Assembly (NCBI GenBank): GCA_009926135.1
Contig: RFPL01000007.1
Coordinates: 62,001-126,000, forward strand
Length of the DNA: 64,000 nucleotides
Direction of reading: 5' to 3'
Source of the DNA: Sphingomonadaceae bacterium
Lineage (GTDB): Bacteria > Pseudomonadota > Alphaproteobacteria > Sphingomonadales > Sphingomonadaceae
The translations under genes were made by a program, and so were the position numbers. The notes under the pieces were generated by a model. The model had not been told where the DNA came from and made no database searches. It saw nothing but the letters and a program-made list of their open reading frames with translations. Shown here one piece after another: positions 1 through 10,428 of this stretch (position 1 is its first letter; every line of letters begins with the position of its first letter).

Positions 1-190
1 TCCGCCCGGCCGGGAGAATGTGTGTCACCAGGCTGTCAGGCTTGCCCGGCAGCTTGGCGCCGCGAGTGTCAGTCACCAGCGCGACATGATGGCCGCGCCG
101 TTCAAGCTCAACCGCCAGGGCGAAGGCCGGGATCAGGTGGCCGCCAGTGCCGCCCGCTGCCAGAACGTAATGCCGTGTCGGGCCGGTCAT
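1..190 (-). CDS. murG: MurG, UDP-GlcNAc:lipid I N-acetylglucosaminyltransferase (N-terminal fragment)
   Basis: Only the first 63 codons are in the window; the gene runs off the left edge. MurG transfers GlcNAc from UDP-GlcNAc to lipid I on the inner face of the cytoplasmic membrane, giving lipid II. The fragment shows the N-terminal glycine-rich motif AAGGTGGHLIPA at about residues 11-22, which is typical of MurG and contacts the diphosphate lipid. Its ATG overlaps the ftsW stop as ATGA, so translation is probably coupled. Position directly after ftsW is the normal dcw order. Nothing can be said about the C-terminal UDP-GlcNAc domain. Confidence 0.93.
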   Translation of the reverse strand, partial: MTGPTRHYVLAAGGTGGHLIPAFALAVELERRGHHVALVTDTRGAKLPGKPDSLVTHILPAGR

Positions 191-1404
191 TTCCAGGTCC
201 CTCCCATGTCGCCGATCCGGAAGGCCTCGCGCTCGATAAATGGATTTCGCCGGGTAATCGCCAATAGCAGGCCGACGCCCAGGCACAGTGCAATGGTGGA
301 TGAGCCGCCGTAGGAAATGAGCGGCAAGGTCATCCCCTTCGACGGGAACAGCTGCAGATTGACCAGGATGTTGATGAAGGCCTGCCCGCCAAGCTGTGCG
401 GTCAGGCCCGCGGCGGCCAGCGTGGTGAAGAGATCTTCTTCCTTGAGCAGTCGCAGCAGCACGCGCAGCACGATCGCCACATAAAGCGTCACGATGACCA
501 TGCACATCAGCAGCCCGAACTCTTCGCCGATGACCGAGAAGATGTAGTCGGTATGCGCTTCGGGCAGCGCCATCTTCCGCTTGCCAAGCCAGATGCCGGT
601 GCCGGTCCAGCCGCCGGAAAGCAGCGTCCGGCTGGCAAGGTCAACCTGGTCGAAGGCAGTGCCGCCGCCAAGGAACGCGTCGATGCGGTTGCGGCCGTTC
701 TCGTAGAACAGGTAGGCCAGCGTCACTGCGCCAAGCCCGCCAGCGGCAATGATCCCGATCCGCTGGACCGAGATACCAGCCAGCAGGGCCAGGACGAACC
801 ACACCCCCGCGAACAGGATTGCCGAACCCAGATCCGGCTGAAGCATCAGCAGGCAGACCACCAGCATCATCACCCCGGTGCTTAGCGCCACTACCGGCAG
901 CTTGGGATCACGCGCCCGCCACGAGAGGATCCAGGCAAGGCAGATAGCGAAGGCCGGCTTGAGGAATTCCGACGGCTGAAGCGAAATGCCCAGGTTGAGC
1001 CAGCGCTTGGCCCCGTTCACAGTCGATCCGACCACTGGGACCAGGAACAGCCCGACCAACATGGCCGCCCCAAGCAGGATGCCAAACCGCCGCGCCATGT
1101 CCTTGGGCAAGGCCGCAGCGCCAGCCATGGCCATCAAACCGAAGAACTGCCAGCGCAGGTGGATGTAGAAGAAATGCAGGTCGTCCAGCTTTATCCGCGC
1201 GGTCGAGAGCCGCTGGGCGCTGGCGGGCGAGGCCGCAGCAACCGCAAGCGTGCCCAGCGCCATCAGCAGCAGGATCAGGCCTAGCAGGACGCGGTCGATC
1301 TCGCGCCACCAGATCGCAAATTCGCTGCGCCTGTTGCGCTGGCGCAGTACGCCCAGCTGCGGAGCCTGCCCGGCGCGCGGCACGAAGGGGGGATGTGTGG
1401 CCAT
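187..1404 (-). CDS. ftsW: FtsW, SEDS-family septal peptidoglycan polymerase
   Basis: The 405-residue polytopic protein belongs to the SEDS family (FtsW/RodA), which polymerises lipid II into glycan strands at the division septum together with FtsI. After a roughly 35-residue cytoplasmic start come about ten hydrophobic segments. Family motifs are visible: KRWLNLGISLQPSEFLKP in the first half, AHTDYIFSVIGEEFG in the large periplasmic loop region, and LPLISYGGSS near the C-terminus. The position between murD and murG favours FtsW over RodA. The start codon overlaps the murD stop by one base (TGATG). Confidence 0.96.
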   Translation of the reverse strand: MATHPPFVPRAGQAPQLGVLRQRNRRSEFAIWWREIDRVLLGLILLLMALGTLAVAAASPASAQRLSTARIKLDDLHFFYIHLRWQFFGLMAMAGAAALPKDMARRFGILLGAAMLVGLFLVPVVGSTVNGAKRWLNLGISLQPSEFLKPAFAICLAWILSWRARDPKLPVVALSTGVMMLVVCLLMLQPDLGSAILFAGVWFVLALLAGISVQRIGIIAAGGLGAVTLAYLFYENGRNRIDAFLGGGTAFDQVDLASRTLLSGGWTGTGIWLGKRKMALPEAHTDYIFSVIGEEFGLLMCMVIVTLYVAIVLRVLLRLLKEEDLFTTLAAAGLTAQLGGQAFINILVNLQLFPSKGMTLPLISYGGSSTIALCLGVGLLLAITRRNPFIEREAFRIGDMGGTWK

Positions 1405-2750
1405 CAGCGCGCTCCTTCGGCAGCGGCGGTAACCTGATCGGCGATCAGCGCCTGAACAATCTGGCGGAAGCTGTCACCGCGCGCTTCGTAATCGCGGAAC
1501 TGGTCAAAGCTGGCACAGGCTGGCGATAGCAGGATCACGTCACCCGGCTTCGCCGCCGCCATCGCCTGCTGGATCGCATCGCACATCATCTCGCTGCGCG
1601 TCACCGGCATGTGCGGGCGCAGCAGTTCGGCAAACAGCGGACCGGCCTCGCCAATCGTGTAGGCGGCAGCGACATTGCCGAAGTAGGGCGCACATTCGTC
1701 AAGCTCATCGCCCTTGGGCAGGCCGCCAACGATCCAGTGAATGCGGCGATCCGGTTTGGGCGGGAAAGCGCCGAGCGCCGGTGCGGCCGAGGCCGGGTTG
1801 GTTGCCTTGCTGTCGTTGATGAACAGGACCCCGCCGGCTTCGGCAACGCGCTCCATCCGGTGCGGCAGGCCGCGGAAGCTGGCGAGCGCCGGTCCCCACT
1901 GCGCCGGGGTCAGCCCCAGCGCCTCGGCAATGGCAACGGCAACGGCGGCATTCTGCAGGTTGTGCGGGCCTTGCAGCGTTGGCCAGTTCGGCTGGAGGGG
2001 CAGCAGGTCGTTGCCATCAACGTTCTGGACCTTGCCCGGCGCGCGGCGTGCAAGTTCGCGTTCGGCAACAGCGCGGGTTTCCGGATCGCCAGTACCGAAA
2101 ATGGCCGGCTGGTCCGCCGTCTGCATCTCGAACAGCCGAGCCTTGCTGGCGGCATAGGCCGAGAAGCCGTCATAGCGATCAAGATGATCCGGCGTGATAT
2201 TGAGCAGCGCAGCCACATCGCAAGCCAGGCTGTGCGTCAGGTCGATCTGGTAGCTCGACAATTCCAGCACATAGACCCCGCCCGGCGGCAGCGGCGCCTG
2301 GCCCAGCACCGGCAGGCCGATATTGCCCCCCATGCGGGTCGGCAGCGCCGCGCTTTGCAGCACGTGGTGAACCAGCGCGGTGGTGGTCGACTTGCCGTTT
2401 GTCCCGGTGATCCCAACCACGCGGTGCGCGGGCAGGTGCGGCCTGGCAATCGCGAACAATTCGATATCGCCGATCACCGGCACGCCCGCAGTGGCGGCAT
2501 GGGCTGCAATGGGATGCGTGTTGAGCGGCACGCCCGGGGATACAACCACGCCCGCAAACCCGGCCAGATCGATCGTCAACGGATCGGCAAGCTCCACCCG
2601 GCCTTCAAAGGCCCGGCGCGGTTCTTCGCGGCTGTCCCAGGCAGTAACCTGTGCCCCACCCGCCAGCAGGCTTTCCACCGCAGCCATGCCGGAACGGGCA
2701 AGGCCTAGGACGGCAAAGCGCTGGCCGGCAAAGGCGGGGGTGGTAATCAT
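1404..2750 (-). CDS. murD: MurD, UDP-N-acetylmuramoylalanine--D-glutamate ligase
   Basis: This cytoplasmic Mur ligase adds D-glutamate to UDP-MurNAc-L-alanine using ATP. The 448-residue length is normal for MurD. The ATP-binding loop [12 protein letters not shown] is at about residues 113-124, and the N-terminal Rossmann part begins with [10 protein letters not shown], the uracil-binding domain. The reading frame stays open upstream into mraY, but the ATG at 2750 overlaps the mraY stop as ATGA and gives the normal N-terminus, so I chose it. It is coupled on both sides within the dcw operon. Confidence 0.96.
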   Translation of the reverse strand: MITTPAFAGQRFAVLGLARSGMAAVESLLAGGAQVTAWDSREEPRRAFEGRVELADPLTIDLAGFAGVVVSPGVPLNTHPIAAHAATAGVPVIGDIELFAIARPHLPAHRVVGITGTNGKSTTTALVHHVLQSAALPTRMGGNIGLPVLGQAPLPPGGVYVLELSSYQIDLTHSLACDVAALLNITPDHLDRYDGFSAYAASKARLFEMQTADQPAIFGTGDPETRAVAERELARRAPGKVQNVDGNDLLPLQPNWPTLQGPHNLQNAAVAVAIAEALGLTPAQWGPALASFRGLPHRMERVAEAGGVLFINDSKATNPASAAPALGAFPPKPDRRIHWIVGGLPKGDELDECAPYFGNVAAAYTIGEAGPLFAELLRPHMPVTRSEMMCDAIQQAMAAAKPGDVILLSPACASFDQFRDYEARGDSFRQIVQALIADQVTAAAEGAR

Positions 2751-3817
2751 CGCAGCTTGAGCGTCGACAGGCCGATCAGGGCCAGGACGATCGAAACGAT
2801 CCAGAAGCGGATCACGACGGTCGATTCCTTCCAGCCCAATTGTTCGAAATGGTGGTGGATCGGCGCCATCTTGAACACGCGCTTCCCGGTCCGCTTGTAG
2901 ACGGCAACCTGGATGATCACGGAAAGTGCCTCGGCCACGAACAGCCCGCCCACAATCGCGAGCACGATCTCGTGCCGCGAGGCAACGGCGATGGCACCCA
3001 GCGCCCCGCCCAGGGCAAGGCTGCCGGTATCGCCCATGAAGACCGCAGCGGGCGGCGCATTGAACCACAAGAAGGCCAAGCAGGCCCCCATGATCCCGGC
3101 ACAGAGGATAGCAAGTTCACCGGCGCGCGGCACGTGCGGGATGCCCAGATAGGCCGAAAAGTCGGCCCGGCCGGCCAGGTAGGCAATGATCGCAAAGGTG
3201 CCAGCGGCGATGACCACTGGCATGGTCGCAAGGCCGTCTAGCCCGTCGGTCAGGTTCACGGCATTGCCCGCCCCCACGATCACGAAGGCGGCAAAGAGAT
3301 AATAGACCGGACCCAGCGGGATATAATGGCCGGAAAAGAACGGCACGTAGAGATTGGTGCTGGTCTGGCTAACCATGATCCACGAAGCGATCCCGGCAAC
3401 GAAGAATTCTGCCGCCAGCCGCACCCGGCCCGAAACGCCGGCAGTGCTGCGCTTCTTGACCTTGTCGTAATCGTCGAGGAACCCGATCAGGCCAAACCCC
3501 GAGGTGACCATCAGGCAGGCCCAGACCAGCGGACTGGACAGGTCCATCCACAGCAGCATTGAGACGACCAGGGCAATCATGATCATCAGCCCGCCCATCG
3601 TCGGCGTTCCGCGCTTGGCGAGGTGGGTCTGCGGCCCGTCCTCGCGGATCGGCTGGCCCTTGCCCTGGCGCACGCGCAGCATGTTGATGAATTTCGGACC
3701 AATGATCAGACCGATCACCAGCGCCGTCATCAAGGCCGCACCCGCGCGGAAGGTCTGGTAGCGAATGAGGTTCGCCAGCCCCGAAAATTCGAAATACTCT
3801 GCGATCAGGTAAAGCAT
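2747..3817 (-). CDS. mraY: MraY, phospho-N-acetylmuramoyl-pentapeptide transferase
   Basis: MraY makes lipid I by moving phospho-MurNAc-pentapeptide onto undecaprenyl phosphate in the inner membrane. The 356-residue protein has about ten membrane segments. Catalytic and family motifs are present: FLDDYDK at 113-119 (the two aspartates), [10 protein letters not shown] at 188-197, [12 protein letters not shown] at 260-271 and HHHFE at 321-325. Length and order match other proteobacterial MraY proteins. Seven bases separate its start from the murF stop, one of only two dcw junctions here without overlap at a stop or start codon pair of the ATGA type. Confidence 0.96.
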   Translation of the reverse strand: MLYLIAEYFEFSGLANLIRYQTFRAGAALMTALVIGLIIGPKFINMLRVRQGKGQPIREDGPQTHLAKRGTPTMGGLMIMIALVVSMLLWMDLSSPLVWACLMVTSGFGLIGFLDDYDKVKKRSTAGVSGRVRLAAEFFVAGIASWIMVSQTSTNLYVPFFSGHYIPLGPVYYLFAAFVIVGAGNAVNLTDGLDGLATMPVVIAAGTFAIIAYLAGRADFSAYLGIPHVPRAGELAILCAGIMGACLAFLWFNAPPAAVFMGDTGSLALGGALGAIAVASRHEIVLAIVGGLFVAEALSVIIQVAVYKRTGKRVFKMAPIHHHFEQLGWKESTVVIRFWIVSIVLALIGLSTLKLR

Positions 3818-3824
3818 CCTGATC

Positions 3825-5297
3825 TCAATCCTTGTTTTGCGTCAGAGCGGCGACCACAGCCCCCAGTCCGACGGAATTCGACCCTTTGACGAGAATGGCA
3901 TCATCGGCCTGCAAACCCAGTTTGCCAAGCGCTGCCAGAGCCTCCCCAACGCTACTGCAATGGGCGAAGGACATGGGCTTGCCAAGCGCAGTTGCGGCGG
4001 ATTTCCCCAGTTCCCCGGCCAGCGGGAGCATCTCGTCGCCAACCATGATCACCGCGTCGACCTCTGCCGCGCGCAAGGGCAATGCCAGCTCGGCATGGAA
4101 GGCCGGACCATGTTCGCCCAGTTCCTTCATGGCCCCCAGCACGGCAATGCGCCGCGCCGCGACGGTGCGGCCCAGATCGGCCAGGGTCGCCTTCATCGAG
4201 GCCGGGTTGGCGTTGTAGCTCTCGTCGATCAGCAGCGCGACGCCGCCGGGTACGGACAGGCGGTGGCGCGCACCGCGGCCCTTGAGGCCTTCCAGTTCGG
4301 CCAGGGCCAGGCCAGCTGCACCAAGATCCCCGCCCAGTTCGCGCACCGCCGCGATCACGGCGAGGGAATTGACCACCCAATGCTCACCCGGCGTAGCGAC
4401 TGTGAAGCACAAGCGCCGGTCGCCGCCCTCAGTGTTGCGAATCTCGGCAGTGACGAGCGAGCCGCCGCCAGGGGCCGGCACCGCATCCAGCAGGCGGACA
4501 TCAGCGAAGTCGCTGCGGCCAAAGGAGACGATCCTGACACCCAGGCGTTCAGCCGCGCGGCGGAGTTGGCCGTACTGCGCGACATCGGCGGGGATGATCG
4601 CCGTACCGCCCGGTTCCAGACCTTCAAAAATCTCGGCCTTGGCATCGGCAATGGCCTCGATCGAACCCAGGTTCTCGATATGCGCCGGAGCGATCGTGGT
4701 GATCAGTGCGACATGGGGGCGGACCTGGCTGGTCAGCCCGCGGATCTCGCCAGCGTGGTTCATGCCCATCTCGAACACGCCGAATTTGGTCGCGGCCGGA
4801 GTGCGGGCCAGGCTCAACGGTACGCCGACGTGGTTGTTGTAGCTCTTGACCGAGCGGTGCGCCCGGCCCCGGCTGGCACGATCAAGCGCGGCAAAGATCG
4901 CTTCCTTGACACCAGTCTTGCCGACCGAACCCGTAACGCCGATGACCCGGGCATTGGTCCGCTCGCGCGCCGCTTCTGCAAGAAGCTCAAGCGCTGCTGA
5001 GGTATCATTGACCAGCACGTGCGGGCCTTCGATCGGGCGATCGACCACGGCCGCCGATGCGCCCTTGGCAAAGGCTGCCTCGACAAACCGATGCCCGTCC
5101 ATGGCTTCGCCCTTCAGTGCGAAGAACAGGTCACCTTCGATCACGTCACGGCTGTCGATCTCGACGCCGGAAACCGCAAAGTCACCGCTGGCGATGCCGC
5201 CGGTTGCCGCGGCAATTTCGGCCGCGGTCCATAGCGCGAGGCCATGGGCATCATCGGCTTCGATCGGCCACTCGAGGATCCGGGCAACGGCATTCAT
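3825..5297 (-). CDS. murF: MurF, UDP-MurNAc-tripeptide--D-alanyl-D-alanine ligase
   Basis: MurF adds D-Ala-D-Ala to the UDP-MurNAc-tripeptide, the last cytoplasmic step of pentapeptide synthesis. The protein has 490 residues with the ATP loop [10 protein letters not shown] at about 120-129, followed by the central ATPase and C-terminal Mur ligase domains. A GTG nine bases upstream (5306) is in frame, but the ATG at 5297 has a GGGAG about 8 bases before it and forms an ATGA overlap with the murE stop, so I prefer it. The overlap suggests coupled translation with murE. Confidence 0.94.
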   Translation of the reverse strand: MNAVARILEWPIEADDAHGLALWTAAEIAAATGGIASGDFAVSGVEIDSRDVIEGDLFFALKGEAMDGHRFVEAAFAKGASAAVVDRPIEGPHVLVNDTSAALELLAEAARERTNARVIGVTGSVGKTGVKEAIFAALDRASRGRAHRSVKSYNNHVGVPLSLARTPAATKFGVFEMGMNHAGEIRGLTSQVRPHVALITTIAPAHIENLGSIEAIADAKAEIFEGLEPGGTAIIPADVAQYGQLRRAAERLGVRIVSFGRSDFADVRLLDAVPAPGGGSLVTAEIRNTEGGDRRLCFTVATPGEHWVVNSLAVIAAVRELGGDLGAAGLALAELEGLKGRGARHRLSVPGGVALLIDESYNANPASMKATLADLGRTVAARRIAVLGAMKELGEHGPAFHAELALPLRAAEVDAVIMVGDEMLPLAGELGKSAATALGKPMSFAHCSSVGEALAALGKLGLQADDAILVKGSNSVGLGAVVAALTQNKD

Positions 5298-6745
5298 GCG
5301 GCGCACTCCCTAGCTACTGTAACATCATCGAATGGCAGCACGCGCAGGGAGTCTCCTGCGCCGATGATCTGCCCCTGTTCATGGCCCTTGCCGGCGATCA
5401 GCACGATGTCTTCGGCACCGGCTGCGGCAATTCCGGCAGCAATCGCTGCCCGGCGGTCGCCCACTTCGACAAGCTTGTCTGCCCCGCCCGCCAGGATCGC
5501 GGCGCGGATCGCGGCCGGATCTTCACTACGCGGGTTGTCGTCTGTCACGATGCCGAAATCGGCCTGCTCGGCCGCGATCCGGCCCATCTCCGGGCGCTTG
5601 CCCTGATCGCGATCGCCGCCAGCGCCAAAGACCACGATCAGGCGGCCCGAGCAGTGCGGTCGCAGCGCGGCGATGGCGGCTTCAAGCGCATCGGGCGTAT
5701 GGGCATAATCGACGTAAACCGGCGCGCCGGCGCGGCTGATGGCGGCACGCTCCAGTCGCCCGCGCACCGGCTGCAGCCGCGACAGCGCATCAAACACCTG
5801 CGCGGCATCACCGCCCGTCGCCAGCACCAGCCCGGCTGCGACCAGTGCATTAGCGGCCTGATAAGCCCCGATCAGCGGCAGGTTGACCTTGCGGGTCTGG
5901 CCAGCGTGAACCAGTTCCAGCACCTGCCCGAGCTGCCCCGGCGCGCGGCTGACCAGGCGGATGCCATCGCCCAGTTCGCCAACCGTGAACAGCTTTAGCC
6001 CGCGCTTGGCAGCATGGCCGATAGCGCGCTGCGACCATTCGTCGTCGGCCCAGATCACAGCTATGCCATCGTCGGCGACCACTTCGTCAAACAGCCGCAT
6101 CTTGGCTGCAAAGTAGTCTTCCATGGTTTTGTGATAATCGAGGTGATCGCGGCTGAGGTTGGTGAAGCCGCCGGCGGCCACCACCAGTCCCTCGTTGCGA
6201 TATTGCGAGAGCCCGTGGCTCGAAGCCTCATAGGCGACGTGCGTCACTCCTTCGCGCGCCAGCCCGCTCATGTTGGCCAGGAAGGTAACGATGTCAGGCG
6301 TGGTCAGCCCGGTCGAGACGCTCTCGTCCGCGGTGGTCACACCGAGGGTGCCGATCGAGGCGGCGCGGTGCCCCGCCATGCGCCAGATCTGGCGTGCCAT
6401 CTCGACGGTCGAGGTCTTGCCGTTGGTTCCGGTGACGGCAACCAGAGTGGCCGGCACCGGTGCGAAAAACTTTGCAGCCAGGCGGGCAAAGACCTGCCGC
6501 GGGTTTTCGGCAACGATATGAAGCGCGCCTTCCACCTTCGCCTCGGGCCGGGCGACCACGGCAATGGCCCCGGCGGTTACTGCCGCCGGGATGTAGTCCT
6601 CGCCATTGACTGCCGCACCCTGAAAGGCACCAAAGACGGTGCCCGGGGCAACCTTGCGATTATCGATCGCGAAGCCGGTGACTTGTGCTTCGGCGAGGCT
6701 GGCGAGGGGAATGCCGGCGAGCTGCGCCAGCTGCGCCAGCTTCAT
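5294..6745 (-). CDS. murE: MurE, UDP-MurNAc-L-Ala-D-Glu--meso-diaminopimelate ligase
   Basis: MurE adds the third residue of the stem peptide. The ATP loop TGTNGKTST lies at 105-113. Near residue 400 the motif DNPRSEDP is present; in this family DNPR marks meso-diaminopimelate as substrate, against the DNP(N/A)D-type motif of lysine-adding enzymes, so the organism should have a DAP-type wall. The length of 483 residues is ordinary. The ATG overlaps the ftsI stop and its own stop overlaps the murF ATG, both as ATGA. Confidence 0.96.
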   Translation of the reverse strand: MKLAQLAQLAGIPLASLAEAQVTGFAIDNRKVAPGTVFGAFQGAAVNGEDYIPAAVTAGAIAVVARPEAKVEGALHIVAENPRQVFARLAAKFFAPVPATLVAVTGTNGKTSTVEMARQIWRMAGHRAASIGTLGVTTADESVSTGLTTPDIVTFLANMSGLAREGVTHVAYEASSHGLSQYRNEGLVVAAGGFTNLSRDHLDYHKTMEDYFAAKMRLFDEVVADDGIAVIWADDEWSQRAIGHAAKRGLKLFTVGELGDGIRLVSRAPGQLGQVLELVHAGQTRKVNLPLIGAYQAANALVAAGLVLATGGDAAQVFDALSRLQPVRGRLERAAISRAGAPVYVDYAHTPDALEAAIAALRPHCSGRLIVVFGAGGDRDQGKRPEMGRIAAEQADFGIVTDDNPRSEDPAAIRAAILAGGADKLVEVGDRRAAIAAGIAAAGAEDIVLIAGKGHEQGQIIGAGDSLRVLPFDDVTVARECAA

Positions 6746-8466
6746 TCGCCATCTCCGCTGCCGACCAGCGGCGAGATGTCGGAAATGTCCACGTCGCGGG
6801 TCGGGTCGGGCATGATTCCCAGCAGCGGGCCGATGCGCGGCACGACCCGGCCAACGATCGGCGCCGCATTCCAGCCGGCCGTGCGCTGGCCGGAAGTCGC
6901 GGCTGTGCCCTGCGGCTCGTCCAGCATCGCGATGATCACATAACGCGGCCGGTCCATCGGGAAGGCTGCGGCAAAGGTCGAAACCAGCGAGCTGCGCTGG
7001 TATCCGCCGACGCCCGGCTTTTCGGCCGAACCGGTCTTGCCGCCAACGCGGTATCCCAGCGCGTCGGCTTTCTTGCCGGTCCCATCGACCACGATCATGC
7101 GCAGCAGCTGGCGCATCCGCGCGCTGGTTGCAGCCTTGAATACGCGGCGGCCCTGCGGCACTTCGCCCGCGCCCAGCTTCTTCAGCGTCGCCGGCCGCCA
7201 GATCCCGCCGTTGACCAGCGCGGCATAGGCCGTGGCGAGGTGCAGCGGGGTAACGGCGATGCCGTGGCCATAGGACACGGTCATGGTGGTGATCCGCGCC
7301 CAGTCGCCCTTCGGCCAGAGCGGGAAGCCGCGCGCCGGCAGTTCGATATAGGGCCGCTCATTCATGCCAAGCGACCGCATTGTGGCGTTGAGCCGCGCCC
7401 CGCCCAGTTCATCGGCCACCTGCGCCGTGACGATGTTGGACGAATGGATCAGCGCTTCGGGCACATTGAGCGAGGCCCCAAAATTGTGCGAATCGCGAAT
7501 GCGGAAGCCGCCGATCTCGAGCGGACGGGCCGACTGGTAGCGGCGCGCCAGGTTGGTCACCGTGCCCGCATCGATCGCGGCGGCAATCGTGATCGGCTTG
7601 AAGGTCGAACCCAGTTCATAGACCTGGTTGGTCACGCGGTTGAAGATGTTGCCCGCGCTGGCATCGTCGATCAGGTTGGGGTTGAATGATGGCAGCGAGG
7701 CCAGCGCCAGCACCTCACCGGTCTCGACATCGAGCACCAGGCCGGCCGCACCCTTGGCATTGGTATCGGCGATGCCCTTCAGCAGTTCGTCTTCCAGCGC
7801 GCCCTGAACCCGGCTGTCAAGCGAGAGCATGGCCGGGGTGCCGCGCGTGGCGGGATCGGTCAGACGCTTGTCGAACACGCCTTCCATGCCGACGTGGCCA
7901 CGCCCATCGGCTCCGACAAAGCCCAGCACATGCGCGGCGAGCGAGCCTTGCGGGTAGAACCGCTCGGTCTCGCGCGGGAATTCCAATGCGGGCTCGCCCA
8001 GCGCGTGGATCTTGTTGGCATCTTCGGGCAGAATCCGCCGACGCAAATAGCCCGGGCGACCCGAGGCGAGCCGCGCGGCGGTTTCGGCGACGTCCATGTC
8101 CGGAAAAATGCGGTTCAGCGCGACAGCGACGTCGTTGACCGGACGGACGAGCGGGGCACCATCGTCACCCAGCGCAGCCGGGTTATACCACAGGGCGTAG
8201 GCCGGAAACGCGCGGGCCAGCGGCACGCCGTTGCGATCGACGATATCCCCGCGCTGCGGGGTCATGCCAAAGGCGCTGGCATTGGCCGGCGTGCCTTCAA
8301 ACAGGCCGAGGTAGATCACGCGCAGCACGGCGATCAGCGCCAGCAGGGCAAAGCCCGCAGCAACCAGCACGATCCGCGCCTTGGCCATGGTCAGCGCCTG
8401 GCGACGCGTGTTGGCAATTTCCACCCGGCCGGAAGCAACGATGCTGGAAACCGCCACGGCGTTCAT
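6742..8466 (-). CDS. ftsI: FtsI (PBP3), septal peptidoglycan transpeptidase
   Basis: This is a class B penicillin-binding protein that crosslinks septal peptidoglycan in the periplasm with FtsW. The 574-residue protein has a short cytoplasmic tail, one membrane anchor at about 31-50, a PBP dimer domain, then the transpeptidase domain. The active-site motifs are STFK at 287-290 (catalytic serine 287), SSN at 342-344 and KTG at 477-479. It lies between ftsL and murE as in most proteobacteria, with ATGA overlaps at both ends. Confidence 0.96.
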   Translation of the reverse strand: MNAVAVSSIVASGRVEIANTRRQALTMAKARIVLVAAGFALLALIAVLRVIYLGLFEGTPANASAFGMTPQRGDIVDRNGVPLARAFPAYALWYNPAALGDDGAPLVRPVNDVAVALNRIFPDMDVAETAARLASGRPGYLRRRILPEDANKIHALGEPALEFPRETERFYPQGSLAAHVLGFVGADGRGHVGMEGVFDKRLTDPATRGTPAMLSLDSRVQGALEDELLKGIADTNAKGAAGLVLDVETGEVLALASLPSFNPNLIDDASAGNIFNRVTNQVYELGSTFKPITIAAAIDAGTVTNLARRYQSARPLEIGGFRIRDSHNFGASLNVPEALIHSSNIVTAQVADELGGARLNATMRSLGMNERPYIELPARGFPLWPKGDWARITTMTVSYGHGIAVTPLHLATAYAALVNGGIWRPATLKKLGAGEVPQGRRVFKAATSARMRQLLRMIVVDGTGKKADALGYRVGGKTGSAEKPGVGGYQRSSLVSTFAAAFPMDRPRYVIIAMLDEPQGTAATSGQRTAGWNAAPIVGRVVPRIGPLLGIMPDPTRDVDISDISPLVGSGDGE

Positions 8467-8981
8467 TCGGCGCGGACCTCTGCCCGGTCGAGCTTGGTCA
8501 GGCGAGCGCTGAGCTTGGCCGGCGTGGTTGCGCGTTCGCTGGCGTCACGGGCATCTGCCACCTTCACTTCGGCAGCCATGGCCTTGCCGCTCAGCGGCGA
8601 AACCATCGCCTGGATCGGGTTCTCGTCCTCGACCAGCGCAGCGGCACTGGCGACGCGGATCGGCTCGGGTGCATTGGGGCCGCGGGCCTTGCCGAGCGCG
8701 GCAAGCTGGCGTTCGCCTTCCAGATACTGGCCGGCAGTCGGCGCCTGATAGCCGAACTCGATCGCGTTGAGGTTGCGCAGCTGCTGCTGGCTGGCGCGGG
8801 TCAGGAACTCGGTCTCCAGGATCAGCTTTTCCTGCTTGATCGCATTGATCTGCCGCTGGGCCAGCTGAACCTCGCTCTTCACCGCATTGACGCGGACCAT
8901 CAACACCAGGGTCAGCGCCGCGCAGATCACCAGCAAGGCCGCCCAGCCAATCGAACGCATCCGGTCACGGGTCAGGTTCAT
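8463..8981 (-). CDS. ftsL: FtsL-like bitopic division protein
   Basis: The product has 172 residues: a basic cytoplasmic N-terminus, one membrane segment at about 12-29, a coiled-coil-like stretch (about 30-70, rich in Q, E, K and L) and a long alanine/proline-rich tail. FtsL is poorly conserved in sequence, so the call rests on topology and on its place between rsmH and ftsI. FtsL joins FtsB and FtsQ to activate FtsWI. The tail makes it longer than the roughly 120-residue E. coli protein. Both ends overlap neighbours as ATGA. Confidence 0.82.
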   Translation of the reverse strand: MNLTRDRMRSIGWAALLVICAALTLVLMVRVNAVKSEVQLAQRQINAIKQEKLILETEFLTRASQQQLRNLNAIEFGYQAPTAGQYLEGERQLAALGKARGPNAPEPIRVASAAALVEDENPIQAMVSPLSGKAMAAEVKVADARDASERATTPAKLSARLTKLDRAEVRAE

Positions 8982-9928
8982 GCAGCCCTCCTATGGCGCG
9001 CGGGAGCAGCGGTGCGCAGGGCCGACCGCAAGGTGGCCGACCGCGCGCGGGGATTGCGGGCCAGTTCGGCCGCCGAAGGGCGAACCGCCTTGGCAATGTG
9101 ATCGAAGGTCGGCGCATTGGCCGGGGCAACCTGCGGCAGGTGGCGCGAAGCATTGGCGAGCGCCCCGCCGGCTTCGCGCAGGAACTGCTTTACGATCCGG
9201 TCTTCGAGGCTGTGGAAGCTGACAACTGCCAGGTGTCCGCCGGGAGCAAGCAGTTCCTCGGCAGCGGCAAGACCGGCGTGCAGTTCGTCCAGCTCGGCGT
9301 TCACGTGGATGCGGATCGCCTGGAAGCTGCGGGTTGCCGGGTCCTTGGGCATTCCGGGATGATAGCCCAAGGCCTTGCGCACCACGGCGGCCAGCTGACC
9401 GGTGGTCTCGAGCGGGCGGGCTGCGACAATCGCGCGGGCCACCCGGCGCGACTGACGCTCTTCGCCATACTGGAACAGCACGTCGGCGATCTCCGCTTCG
9501 GCCGCTGTGTTGACGAAATCGGCCGCGCTCGGCCCATCCTGGCTCATCCGCATGTCGAGCGGGCCATCGGCGGCAAAGGCAAAGCCGCGCGCCGACTGGT
9601 CGAGCTGCATCGAGGAAACGCCGATATCCATGGCAATTCCATCGACGCGGGCGACCCCGGCCGCTGCCAGCGCCGCGACCATTTCGGAGAAGCGGCGCGG
9701 GTGCAGCACCAGCCGGGGCGGCTGCTCGCCGCATTCGGGCCAGCCCTGCCCGGCGGCAATCGCATCGGGATCGCGGTCAAAAGCGTGGACTGTCGCGCCG
9801 GCATCGAGCAGTGCGCGGGTATAGCCGCCGGCGCCAAAGGTGGCGTCCACGATCACCGTGCCAGGGGCCGGCGCGAGGGCGGCGATCACTTCGTCGAGCA
9901 GGACGGGAATGTGCGGGGCGCCGCTCAT
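8978..9928 (-). CDS. rsmH: RsmH (MraW), 16S rRNA m4C1402 methyltransferase
   Basis: RsmH methylates N4 of C1402 in the decoding region of 16S rRNA using SAM. The 316-residue protein has the SAM-binding start [14 protein letters not shown] at about 28-41, the acidic DRDPDAI loop, and family motifs [17 protein letters not shown] and RVARAIV. The C-terminal [17 protein letters not shown] is highly characteristic of the MraW family. It is the second gene of the dcw operon and overlaps mraZ and ftsL by four bases each. Confidence 0.97.
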   Translation of the reverse strand: MSGAPHIPVLLDEVIAALAPAPGTVIVDATFGAGGYTRALLDAGATVHAFDRDPDAIAAGQGWPECGEQPPRLVLHPRRFSEMVAALAAAGVARVDGIAMDIGVSSMQLDQSARGFAFAADGPLDMRMSQDGPSAADFVNTAAEAEIADVLFQYGEERQSRRVARAIVAARPLETTGQLAAVVRKALGYHPGMPKDPATRSFQAIRIHVNAELDELHAGLAAAEELLAPGGHLAVVSFHSLEDRIVKQFLREAGGALANASRHLPQVAPANAPTFDHIAKAVRPSAAELARNPRARSATLRSALRTAAPARHRRAA

Positions 9929-10428
9929 TTGCGGCCCTTCCCGTTCTGGGCCTGGGCGGCGAGTTCGGCGCAGGCTTCCTGGGCGTCTTCCCAGCCGGCA
10001 CCCATCTTGGCGAGTTCGGCCGGGTTCCAGATCGTGAAGGACTTGCCGCCACCCTGGAAGAAGGTTGCGCCGTCGATCCCGCCCAGCTTGAAATAGCGTT
10101 CAGGCAGGACAAAGCGGCCGGAATCGTCAAACGGCACACGGGCAAAGCCATAGAGCTGGTTGGCGCGCAGTTCGCGATCGTAATCCTGGTTGCGTTCAAG
10201 GGCGATCCGCTCTTCGCGGTCCAGCTCGGCTTCGAACTCGCCAACCCGGCCCAAGCCGAAACCAATCAGGCATTTCCAGCGGGGGTGCTTGGCCAGGCAC
10301 AGCACGCGCTCACCCTGACCGGAGTCGCGGACAGCCTTGCGGAAGTCGGGCGGCAGCACGAACCGGCCTTTTTCGCCGAGAAGCGAAAAGCCCTGTCCGC
10401 TGTAGCTGATTGGCCGAACCGCCTCCAC
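9925..10428 (-). CDS. mraZ: MraZ, transcriptional regulator of the dcw cluster
   Basis: MraZ is an AbrB-fold, ring-forming DNA-binding protein that represses its own operon in E. coli. Two SpoVT/AbrB-like halves are visible: [18 protein letters not shown] near the start and [17 protein letters not shown] in the middle, each with the conserved GRFVLP. The frame is open further upstream to a GTG at 10536, which would give 203 residues and has no ribosome site. The GTG at 10428 follows AAGGTAGG and gives 167 residues, close to the usual 145-165, so I prefer it. The start remains uncertain. Confidence 0.88.
   Translation of the reverse strand: MEAVRPISYSGQGFSLLGEKGRFVLPPDFRKAVRDSGQGERVLCLAKHPRWKCLIGFGLGRVGEFEAELDREERIALERNQDYDRELRANQLYGFARVPFDDSGRFVLPERYFKLGGIDGATFFQGGGKSFTIWNPAELAKMGAGWEDAQEACAELAAQAQNGKGRK

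Noticed and set aside
2751-3068. Upstream extension of the murD frame into mraY
   Set aside because: The ATG at 2750 has the normal MurD N-terminus and an ATGA overlap; the extension overlaps a highly conserved mraY region in another frame.
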